Source: Enterovibrio norvegicus_B
Lineage (GTDB): Bacteria > Pseudomonadota > Gammaproteobacteria > Enterobacterales > Vibrionaceae
DNA: 64,000 nucleotides
NCBI RefSeq assembly: GCF_002876705.1
Contig: NZ_MDAG01000012.1
Coordinates: forward strand, 92,964 to 156,963
Direction of reading: 5' to 3'
The translations under genes were made by a program, and so were the position numbers. Shown here piece after piece: positions 36,657-44,145 of the stretch. Below the pieces are notes generated by a model that saw nothing but the letters and a program-made list of their open reading frames with translations, was not told where the DNA came from and searched no databases. Position 1 is the first letter of the stretch; each line of letters starts with the position of its first letter.

Positions 36657-37613
36657 GTGTTTGGTGATCCTTCAAGGTCGAAAATACAAAAGATTCATTT
36701 CCTGTTGTTGCCGGGCTTCTCTTTGTTTGGGTTAACGGCCATGTTAGATCCCTTGCGCCATGCTAATCGCACGCAGGGTGAAGCGTTATACGAGTGGCAA
36801 CTTATCTCCGAAAACGGCGGGTTGATCTCAAGTAGCGACAGCATTGAGATCATGACGCATACCCCGCTGAATGGCATTGAGAAATGTGAAACGCTCATCA
36901 TCTGCTCTGGCAGTGATCCTGACTTGGCAACGACGCCAGCACTGTTAGGTTTTATTCGTCAGCAGAGCCATTATGGCGCGGATATTGGGTGTCAGGATAC
37001 AGGCACTTATATTGCGGCCGCGGCTGGGATTTTGGATGGTTATCGGGCAACCATGCACTGGGAAAACCATGAAACGACGCAGGAAGCGTTCCCTAACGTA
37101 ACGCTCGTGCAAGAGTTGTTGGTCATCGATAGAAAACGTTTTTCTTGCCCTGGGGCGTTATCTGGCTTGGACATGATGCTCTATCTGATCAGAGCGCAGC
37201 ATGGACAAGAACTGGCAACCCTCGTGGCGGATGAACTTGTCTATACCCACCAAAGAGAACACAGCGAACCTCAGCGTCGTTCCCTACAAATCCGTTTAGA
37301 TAGCCGCAATCCTCATCTGATCGAAGCTGTTCAACTAATGGAACAAAACATCGAAGAACCGCTGTTAATTGCTGAGTTGGCTGAGGTGATTGGCATTTCT
37401 GACAGAGAGTTAGAACGTCTCTTTAAGCGGCACTTGGCACAAACGCCAAAAGCGTTTTATCGTCAACTTAGGTTAGAGAAAGCCCGTTGGATGCTGCAAC
37501 AAACCAACGACAGCGTCACGTCGGTGGCGACAGCCTGTGGCTTTGTTTCCCTCTCTCATTTCACCCGCTGTTATCAAGATCAATTCTCCAAACGCCCTAG
37601 CCGAGAACGTTAG
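36657..37613 (+). CDS. cdhR: GlxA-family AraC-type regulator, CdhR-like carnitine regulator
   Basis: 318 residues. N-terminal DJ-1/PfpI-like amidase domain (about 12-195; FLLLPGFSLFGLTAMLDPLRHAN) lacking a clear nucleophile Cys environment, and C-terminal AraC double HTH (about 220-315; LAEVIGISDRELERLFKRHLAQTPKAFYRQLRLEKA and VATACGFVSLSHFTRCYQ). In Pseudomonas, CdhR of this family activates carnitine catabolism on carnitine. The start is GTG at 36657 with AAGAGG upstream. It is transcribed toward the BKACE-dehydrogenase-transporter operon and is probably its activator. Confidence 0.85.
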   Translation: MFGDPSRSKIQKIHFLLLPGFSLFGLTAMLDPLRHANRTQGEALYEWQLISENGGLISSSDSIEIMTHTPLNGIEKCETLIICSGSDPDLATTPALLGFIRQQSHYGADIGCQDTGTYIAAAAGILDGYRATMHWENHETTQEAFPNVTLVQELLVIDRKRFSCPGALSGLDMMLYLIRAQHGQELATLVADELVYTHQREHSEPQRRSLQIRLDSRNPHLIEAVQLMEQNIEEPLLIAELAEVIGISDRELERLFKRHLAQTPKAFYRQLRLEKARWMLQQTNDSVTSVATACGFVSLSHFTRCYQDQFSKRPSRER

Positions 37614-37640
37614 ATTTTAGGCAACACACGTGCGTCAACA

Positions 37641-37675
37641 TGTCGGAAATAGATAGCCATGTCTATTTTGCGACA
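37641..37675. promoter_or_regulatory. 35-base dyad upstream of the carnitine operon
   Basis: Outer TGTCG (37641-37645) and CGACA (37671-37675), inner AAATAGA (37647-37653) and TCTATTT (37662-37668): an extended two-part inverted repeat about 150 bases before the BKACE start. A strong candidate operator for the local GlxA-type regulators. Confidence 0.55.
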
Positions 37676-37773
37676 CGCCTTCATTTGCGTCTTTTTTAGG
37701 TTAGTAAGCATCGGCTTTAGGCAAAAACGTCCGTTTCTAACGTGTAACTCTGAGGGTGCGCGATAAAGAGAAC

Positions 37774-37803
37774 GAGGCATGCCAACGTGCCTCTTGTTTT
37801 TAT
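37774..37803 (+). terminator. weak intrinsic terminator after the regulator
   Basis: GAGGCA/TGCCTC stem with an 8-base loop followed by TTGTTTTTA. It ends 24 bases before the BKACE gene, so it could also modulate that gene's leader. Confidence 0.5.
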
Positions 37804-37827
37804 TTAACTAAAAAAAGAGCCCTTACG

Positions 37828-38718
37828 ATGAATCAAGACGTCATTATTACTTGCGCCATTAATGGAGCAGGGGATACCGCGGATAAAAATCCAAATGTGC
37901 CGATTACACCAGAACAAATTGCCAATTCAGCGATAGAAGCATGGAATGCAGGTGCTGCAATTGCGCATATTCATGTTCGAGACCCAGAGACAAAACAAGG
38001 TTCGAGACGCGTCGAATTGTATGCAGAGGTCTGCGAGCGCCTGCGCGCGTCTGATTGTGACGTTGTCATTAATCTGACAGCAGGCATGGGGGGCGATCTC
38101 TACATTGGGCCGGAAGAAAATCCAACGGCATTTTGTCCAGAAACGGATTTGGTGGGCGGGCTTGAACGCCTTGTGCACATTGAAGAACTCAAACCTGAAA
38201 TCTGTACCCTCGACTGTGGCTCATTAAATTTCGGGGATAACAACCTTGTCTATGTCTCGACGCCTGACATGCTTCGCCGCGGTGCTGCGCGTATTAGAGA
38301 ACTTGGTGTGACGGTTGAGTTAGAAATTTTTGATACGGGCAATCTTTGGTTTGCCCTTCAAATGATGAAAGAAGGTCTGCTTGATGACAACGCCATGTTC
38401 CAGCTGTGTCAGGGCATTCCTTGGGGGGCACCACCGGACTTTACGTTATTAAAAGGGATGGTGGATATGCTGCCAGACCATAGCCAATGGACAGCGTTTG
38501 CGCTGGGTCGTAACCAGTTGCCTTGGGCAGCGCAATCCGCTTTGTTAGGCGGCCATGTGCGTGTCGGCTTAGAAGACAATTTGTATCTCGAAAAAGGTGT
38601 GTTGGCGACAAATGGTCAACTGGTGGAACGCGCTGTCAATCTAATCGAAAACATGGGGGCGCGTGTTTTAAGCCCAACTGAAGCTCGTGAAAAATTGCGC
38701 CTTCGTGGCACGCAATAG
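37828..38718 (+). CDS. cdhC: BKACE-family enzyme, 3-dehydrocarnitine:acetyl-CoA trimethylamine transferase (CdhC-like)
   Basis: 296 residues. Beta-keto acid cleavage enzyme family (Zn-dependent TIM barrel). In carnitine catabolism it splits 3-dehydrocarnitine with acetyl-CoA into betainyl-CoA and acetoacetate. Seen: IITCAINGAGDT at the start, AIAHIHVRDPET (zinc His pair), VVINLTAGMGG, LDCGSLNF, and GLEDNLYLEKGVLATNGQLVERA. The ATG at 37828 begins the conserved domain; 24 upstream codons overlap the terminator and are rejected. The dehydrogenase follows 10 bases later. Confidence 0.92.
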   Translation: MNQDVIITCAINGAGDTADKNPNVPITPEQIANSAIEAWNAGAAIAHIHVRDPETKQGSRRVELYAEVCERLRASDCDVVINLTAGMGGDLYIGPEENPTAFCPETDLVGGLERLVHIEELKPEICTLDCGSLNFGDNNLVYVSTPDMLRRGAARIRELGVTVELEIFDTGNLWFALQMMKEGLLDDNAMFQLCQGIPWGAPPDFTLLKGMVDMLPDHSQWTAFALGRNQLPWAAQSALLGGHVRVGLEDNLYLEKGVLATNGQLVERAVNLIENMGARVLSPTEAREKLRLRGTQ

Positions 38719-38728
38719 GAGGTTGATG

Positions 38729-39697
38729 ATGGCGCGTCCTAATCCGGATCAAGTAACAAAAGTCGGTGTCATTGGCACCGGTGTTATTGGTGGTGCATGG
38801 GCTTTGCATTTCCTTCGCATGGGCATGGAGGTGGTCGCTTATGACCCCGGCCCCAATGCAAAAGAAAAGCTTCTGACCATGGTCGACAATATTTGGCCCA
38901 CCATTGAAAAACTGGGGCTAAGAGAAGGCGCAAGCAAAGACAAATTGCGTTTTGTTGATTCCCTCGAACGCCTCGCCAATCAGGTTGAGGTCATCCAAGA
39001 AAGTACACCTGAACGAATGGATGCTAAGCGCAGCTTGTTTGCAGAGCTTGATCGCTTCGTCCCCGCTGACGTGGTGATTATTTCCAGCACCTCTGGGTTT
39101 GCTATGACAGACATGGCCCGTGAACTTGAATCTCAGCCAGATAGGTTTGTGGTCGGCCATCCGTTTAATCCTCCGTATCTCGTGCCTTTTTGTGAAGTCT
39201 GCGGAGGTGAAAGAACCAGCCAAGAAGTGGTGGATTGGACGGCTGCTTTTTATGAAGCAACGGAAAAGCAAGTTGCCAAAATGGACAAAGAGCTGCCGGG
39301 CTTTATTGGTAACCGTTTACAAGAAGCATTATGGCGAGAAGCCCTCCATATGGTCGCGAACAAAGAATGCTCTGTTGAAGATATCGACAAAGCGATTGCC
39401 TATGGGCCGGGTTTGCGTTGGGCCATTATGGGGCACTGTTTAACCTTCCATTTAGGCGGTGGGCAAGGGGGCATGGCGCATTTGCTGGATCATTTTGAAG
39501 ATGCGTTAGAAGAACCTTGGACTCGTCTAAAAGCGCCAAAACTTACACAAGCATTGAAAGATGACATGGTGGCAGGCTGCCTTACGCAAGCCAATGGTGC
39601 GTCCATTGATGAGCTGGTGCAAGAGCGCGATGATTGCCTCATCCGAATTATGCAAACGCTGAACGAGTATCGCGTAGAAAAAGGAATTAAACGCTGA
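38729..39697 (+). CDS. cdhA: L-carnitine 3-dehydrogenase
   Basis: 322 residues, normal length. 3-hydroxyacyl-CoA-dehydrogenase-like enzyme that oxidises L-carnitine to 3-dehydrocarnitine with NAD+. Seen: VGVIGTGVIGGAWALHFL (GxGxxG at residues 16-21), IQESTPERMDAK, SSTSGFAMTDM, VGHPFNPPYLVP (active-site His) and ELPGFIGNRLQEALWREA. AGGAGGT lies 5 bases before the ATG at 38729; the ATG three bases earlier is less well spaced. In some bacteria the thioesterase is fused to its C-terminus; here it is a separate gene at 36038. Confidence 0.95.
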   Translation: MARPNPDQVTKVGVIGTGVIGGAWALHFLRMGMEVVAYDPGPNAKEKLLTMVDNIWPTIEKLGLREGASKDKLRFVDSLERLANQVEVIQESTPERMDAKRSLFAELDRFVPADVVIISSTSGFAMTDMARELESQPDRFVVGHPFNPPYLVPFCEVCGGERTSQEVVDWTAAFYEATEKQVAKMDKELPGFIGNRLQEALWREALHMVANKECSVEDIDKAIAYGPGLRWAIMGHCLTFHLGGGQGGMAHLLDHFEDALEEPWTRLKAPKLTQALKDDMVAGCLTQANGASIDELVQERDDCLIRIMQTLNEYRVEKGIKR

Positions 39698-39821
39698 GTG
39701 TTTTAAGCCAATAAATTAAGGATGACGGCTCTGGCATGGTGCTTAAAGAGGAGGATGTTGAATTGTAAAGCGAGATAGAAAACTCACTCACTAAAAAACC
39801 ATAGCAAAGGAGGATTTGCTG

Positions 39822-41504
39822 ATGTCGTCCACTCCTCAAGAAGGCTTCGAAGCCGCAGAGACTAGGATGTTCAAAGCCGAAAAGCTTGCCCCATCCGGGC
39901 TGTTTAAAGGTATGCATAAGGGGATGACGATATTCTCGTCTCTGATGGTACTCGTTTTCGTGTTTTTTACGGGAGTGAACACGGAATTTGCGGGAGAGAT
40001 ATTTGGCAGTGTTCGTTCTTGGATTGAAGTGACGTTTGGTTGGTATTACATGGTCACCATTGTCTTCTTAATCGCGGTATGTATTTTTATCGTGTTTAGT
40101 CGATACGGTAGTGTGCGTTTAGGTGATGATGATAGCAGGCCGGACTTTACCAACTTCGCGTGGTTCTCGATGCTTTTTTCCGCGGGTATCGGTATTGGTA
40201 TCTTATTCTTCGGGGTTGCAGAGCCCATTTTCTATCTGGATAACAGCGGGGCATTTGGTTATCCGAATAACCCCTACGCCGACATGGCAGGCGCGGGTGC
40301 GATCAGTTACGATCGCGCGGTAGATGCACTAAGAGTCACTTTCTTTCATTGGGGTTTTCATGGCTGGGCAGTCTATGTGATTGTCGGCATGTCATTGGCC
40401 TACTTTGCTTATCGTAAAAAATTGCCATTAGCCCTGCGCTCTGCACTCTATCCATTCATTGGCGATCGTATTTATGGTCCCATTGGACATATTGTCGATA
40501 TTTTCGGTGTGCTAGGGTGCGTTTTTGGTGTGGCAACCTCACTGGGATTGGGCGTCAGCCAGATGTCCGTCGGGCTTGAAAGGCTGTTTGGTATTGACCC
40601 AGGCATATCGACTCAACTTACCCTGATTGCTTTAATTACGATCATTTCCATTTTATCCGCTCTGTCTGGGGTGGGCCGCGGTATCAGAATCATTTCTCAG
40701 TGGAATATTATTGTTTCTATTATTGTCGTTGCGCTGTTTTTGTTTGGTGGGCCGACTGGCTGGGTGTTAGGTGCTTTTGGTTCTGCCGTCGGGGATTATC
40801 TCGCCAACTTTGTTCAAATGGGACTTTGGTTTCCTGAAGAAAAAGGCCCTGCGAATTGGCAAAACGGCTGGACTGTTTTTTACTGGGGCTGGTGGTTAGC
40901 GTGGGCACCCTTTGTTGGTTTGTTTATTGCGCGAATTTCTCGAGGCCGAACTTTAAGAGAGTTTGTGATTGGCGTGCTCCTCGTGCCGACAACCATTATC
41001 TTCGTGTGGCTAGGTATCTTTGGTGGAACCGCACTTTATCAAGAGCTGACAGCCAGTTCAGGAGTCGGCACGGCGGGGATCATTGATCTTGTTAATGCGT
41101 GGAACTTGCCTGAGGCGTTGTTCGCTAACGCTGATGGGATCTTTGGTAACGGCGTTCTCGGTTGGATCGTGTCTGCCATGATGGTCTTTCTTCTCATGAG
41201 TTGGTTCGTCACCTCTTCGGACTCTGGCATCGTCGTGTTAACAACCATTCTGTCTTTAGGGAATGAAGATCCACCAAAAACATTCCGTGTTTTTTGGGGT
41301 GTAGTTGTTGGGTTAGTTGCTGCAGCCCTGTTAGTCGCAGGGGGGTTGAGCGCGCTGCAAACAGCCAATATTGCAGCGGCCTTGCCGCTAAGCTTGGTGA
41401 TCATTGTGATGACGCTCGGTGTGCTTAAATCGCTCTTCAACGATGTGAGTGGTTTGGGGAAAGGAACCAGTGGCGGTAATGAAACACCGTTAGCCAAAGA
41501 CTAA
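39822..41504 (+). CDS. BCCT-family transporter for carnitine/betaine-type compounds
   Basis: 560 residues, about 12 membrane helices. Betaine/carnitine/choline transporter family: AGIGIGILFFGVAEP in TM3, FFHWGFHGWAVY in TM4, and the signature GWTVFYWGWWLAWAPFVGLFIARISRGRT in TM8. These are Na+- or H+-coupled or antiport carriers of quaternary amines. A perfect AAGGAGGA lies 7 bases before ATG 39822. It is third in the operon, 124 bases after cdhA. Carnitine or gamma-butyrobetaine is the likely cargo; Pseudomonas uses an ABC system in this place. Confidence 0.92.
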   Translation: MSSTPQEGFEAAETRMFKAEKLAPSGLFKGMHKGMTIFSSLMVLVFVFFTGVNTEFAGEIFGSVRSWIEVTFGWYYMVTIVFLIAVCIFIVFSRYGSVRLGDDDSRPDFTNFAWFSMLFSAGIGIGILFFGVAEPIFYLDNSGAFGYPNNPYADMAGAGAISYDRAVDALRVTFFHWGFHGWAVYVIVGMSLAYFAYRKKLPLALRSALYPFIGDRIYGPIGHIVDIFGVLGCVFGVATSLGLGVSQMSVGLERLFGIDPGISTQLTLIALITIISILSALSGVGRGIRIISQWNIIVSIIVVALFLFGGPTGWVLGAFGSAVGDYLANFVQMGLWFPEEKGPANWQNGWTVFYWGWWLAWAPFVGLFIARISRGRTLREFVIGVLLVPTTIIFVWLGIFGGTALYQELTASSGVGTAGIIDLVNAWNLPEALFANADGIFGNGVLGWIVSAMMVFLLMSWFVTSSDSGIVVLTTILSLGNEDPPKTFRVFWGVVVGLVAAALLVAGGLSALQTANIAAALPLSLVIIVMTLGVLKSLFNDVSGLGKGTSGGNETPLAKD

Positions 41505-41520
41505 AATTGGCTAAGCTATG

Positions 41521-41551
41521 AAGATACGGCCAAAAAATTAGGCCGTATCTT
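41521..41551 (+). promoter_or_regulatory. perfect 11-bp inverted repeat before the second GlxA-type regulator
   Basis: AAGATACGGCC / GGCCGTATCTT with a 9-base loop, ending 4 bases before the ribosome site AGGAGA of the next gene. No T-run follows, so it is either an imperfect terminator of the transporter gene or an operator/leader hairpin. Confidence 0.5.
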
Positions 41552-41564
41552 CCTAGGAGACGCG

Positions 41565-42575
41565 ATGCAAACCTCGCTACTTAACCCTTCTCCCCAAGAG
41601 GCGCAAAAACCATTAATTGCTGATGATGATGGGGTCTTCACCCTCTCTTTTTTGTTGTTGCCTGAATACGCGATGGTGTCACTGCTCTCTGCCATCGAGC
41701 CATTACGCATAGCAAACCGTTTGGCAGGTAAAACCTTATTTCGCTGGCAATGCTTTAGTGAAGATGGCGAGCCTGTTTTAGCCAGCAATGGTTTGGCACT
41801 TCAAGATTCCATCTCAATAAATACCAGTGAAAAGCCTCGCAACCTTTTTGTGAATGCGAGCTTCCACCCAGAAAAGCACATGTCAGAACTCGCCATAAAA
41901 TGGCTACGTGATCTGCATCGGCTCGGGGTCATGATCGGCGCGCTCGATACAGGCTGTTACTTACTGGCCAAGGCCAAGCTTTTAGATGGCTATCCAATCA
42001 CCTTGCATTGGGAAGCGAAGCCCTCCTTTCAAGAGCGTTATCCTGAATTTGAAATCAGTGATGAGCTATTTGAAATTCAAGGCAAACGCATTACGTGTGC
42101 CGGTGGCACTGCCGCAACCGACATGATGCTGTATTTAATCGAAACCTATTTTGAGCCAGAGCTCGCGATCCTCGTGTGCGAACAATTAATTAAAAGTTCT
42201 GCGAGAAGCCAAACTGATCATCAACGAGCCAGCCAAGCCGAAAAACTCAAATTACATCACCCTAAAATGGTAAAAGCCTTAGCGTTAATGGCCGATAACA
42301 TCGAAATCCCGTTAGCCACATCGGATTTAGCAGATCATCTTGCTATTTCTGTTCGGCATCTGGAAAGGCTGTTCTTACAATATTTAGCCTGTTCTCCGTC
42401 TGCGTATTATGTGCAAATGCGAGTGGAGCACGCACGGTATCTGCTGTCTGACTCTGGGCTCAGCATCGCGGATATCGCCTTAGCGTGTGGCTTTAGCTCT
42501 ACCGCCCATTTTAGCCGCCGTTATCGTGCACTTTATGGCACGACGGCCAGCCAATACCGCTCGGGTATTCAATGA
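41565..42575 (+). CDS. second GlxA-family AraC-type regulator (GbdR-like)
   Basis: 336 residues. DJ-1/PfpI-like N-terminal domain (about 22-215; FLLLPEYAMVSLLSAIEPLRIANRL, MIGALDTGCYLLAKA) and AraC double HTH (about 238-333; LADHLAISVRHLERLFLQYLACSPSAYY and IALACGFSSTAHFSRRYRALYG). It is paralogous to the regulator at 36657. Homologs such as GbdR respond to glycine betaine or dimethylglycine, the product of this pathway; effector identity here is inference. It sits 60 bases behind the transporter and converges on the gamma-butyrobetaine hydroxylase gene. Confidence 0.86.
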   Translation: MQTSLLNPSPQEAQKPLIADDDGVFTLSFLLLPEYAMVSLLSAIEPLRIANRLAGKTLFRWQCFSEDGEPVLASNGLALQDSISINTSEKPRNLFVNASFHPEKHMSELAIKWLRDLHRLGVMIGALDTGCYLLAKAKLLDGYPITLHWEAKPSFQERYPEFEISDELFEIQGKRITCAGGTAATDMMLYLIETYFEPELAILVCEQLIKSSARSQTDHQRASQAEKLKLHHPKMVKALALMADNIEIPLATSDLADHLAISVRHLERLFLQYLACSPSAYYVQMRVEHARYLLSDSGLSIADIALACGFSSTAHFSRRYRALYGTTASQYRSGIQ

Positions 42576-42591
42576 TTGAATCTCGGCGAAA

Positions 42592-43776
42592 TTAAAGCGC
42601 GTCCCTTTCAAGCACCCTAATCCGAGACAAGAGCTCATCTCTGTCGATATAGCAGCCTTGTAAGTGTCTTGAGCCTGTTTTTAGGTCAAACGCATTACGA
42701 GCGTGTAAGACGCGGCGATTATCAAAGACGATAAGATCTCCGCCATTAAGGCGATGGAAAAACTGAAACCTTTCCTCTCTCGTTAATCGAATAAAACAGC
42801 GATACGCTTTGTAGAGCGCAAGGGTTTGGTGCGCGGGTACATCAATGGGGCCCCTGAGAAAGTTAGCAAGGCGAACTTCCACAACCTGATTGTTTTCATC
42901 CACCACGATGGCTTTGCCGCGAAAGCGATAATCACTGTGTTTGTCCTTGTTGTAAAAGGCCATGGGTATGCTGGATAGGCTCTTAAATTCTTCGGGGTAA
43001 TGCTCACGCATATGTTCGGCTATCTTAAATCCATCAACCAAAATGGATTCACCCCCTGCGGCATCATTGATTAAACAATGCAGAAATTGCAGGCCGGGCT
43101 GGAGCTCTCGTGTAGGTAAGTCGGTATGCAGCGGCAAGCGTAAATCGGTATATGCCGAACTGTTTGCATCCGCTTTTGCCTGCACATTAAAAATGGTGCC
43201 AAAGTTTGTTTCTCTGATAAACGAGATCCGATTCGCGACGTTAATCAGTGTATTTGGCGCGGTATCGACATCTTTAATCAGCGCGATTCCATAGTCCCTT
43301 AAATCTTTTAGCCAGGATAAAAGGTGTTGATCACTTTGCATGATGTTGAGGTAAATGTTCGTCGGCAGCGCTTGGTTGATGGCTTCTTTGTCCCAAACTT
43401 TCGCTTGCCATTGTTTGGCGGCGAGTGCGCTTTCGCTGTAACAATGGCTGAATAACCAACCGGGATGATATTGGCTGCCGTGATCAGCATGATCCCACGT
43501 GATAACGAGTCTATTGTCTTCAGAGAGATAGGCTTCTTGCGGTTTAATGGTTTCGGGGACATCACAAATCTCAAAGACTTGCTCGCGAGTGAGCGTTGCG
43601 ATGCATTCTGCACAATGACAATTGTCCCTTAACCACAGGTAGTGGTATTCACTCTTATGCCCGTTATCCCATTCGATCAAAAGCGACTCGCTGCCTAAAT
43701 CAACACGAACAGGAAGATGTTTGATTGGATAAGGCGTAAAGGATGCAATTTCTGTATGCGTATCAGCGCTTGTCAT
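42592..43776 (-). CDS. gamma-butyrobetaine hydroxylase (2-oxoglutarate dioxygenase)
   Basis: 394 residues. Hydroxylates gamma-butyrobetaine to L-carnitine using Fe(II), O2 and 2-oxoglutarate. The N-terminal zinc domain (DUF971-like, about 20-110) has C53, C55, C58 (RDNCHCAEC) plus a downstream His (HPGWL), the ligand pattern known in BBOX1. The C-terminal TauD/TfdA domain has H217 and D219 (LPLHTD) and distal H358 (FDNRRVLHAR) as iron ligands, with a following Arg for 2-oxoglutarate. Trimethyllysine dioxygenase is the close alternative; the carnitine neighbourhood favours the butyrobetaine enzyme. The gene is transcribed toward the carnitine operon from its own promoter. Confidence 0.92.
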   Translation of the reverse strand: MTSADTHTEIASFTPYPIKHLPVRVDLGSESLLIEWDNGHKSEYHYLWLRDNCHCAECIATLTREQVFEICDVPETIKPQEAYLSEDNRLVITWDHADHGSQYHPGWLFSHCYSESALAAKQWQAKVWDKEAINQALPTNIYLNIMQSDQHLLSWLKDLRDYGIALIKDVDTAPNTLINVANRISFIRETNFGTIFNVQAKADANSSAYTDLRLPLHTDLPTRELQPGLQFLHCLINDAAGGESILVDGFKIAEHMREHYPEEFKSLSSIPMAFYNKDKHSDYRFRGKAIVVDENNQVVEVRLANFLRGPIDVPAHQTLALYKAYRCFIRLTREERFQFFHRLNGGDLIVFDNRRVLHARNAFDLKTGSRHLQGCYIDRDELLSRIRVLERDAL

Positions 43777-44145
43777 CGTACTTTCCCCGTGAATATCCCA
43801 ATAAAAAAGAGGGTGATGCGTTGAGTCATCTTATTACGAGGATTCAGGCTTTTCGTGATACCCAGTCGACATCATTTTGCACCAATCCGACATGTTTTAT
43901 GGGGCGATAAATTTTTCGAAAACGACGCAGCTAACGCACACCAATACATCGAATCGGCGAGAAGGTGTCACCTCATGCGACGTAGCGTCACGCATATTGT
44001 CACTTTAGATACGACGCTTTTGACTTGCACTGTCTTGTTGCAAGCTTCTGAAAACGCAGAGAGTTGCTGGTGCAAATAACGCCAACATCAACGTCCTGCA
44101 GATGAGAGAACGAATCTCAAAGAAGCAACGCAATGGAGGCACACG
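43777..44145. other. divergent intergenic region with paired CGACAT sites
   Basis: 369 bases between the hydroxylase (-) and the VIT/vWA gene (+). CGACAT occurs at 43867-43872 and 43888-43893 in direct orientation, 21 bases apart (two helical turns), about 90-115 bases upstream of the hydroxylase start. No gene seen. Confidence 0.5.
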
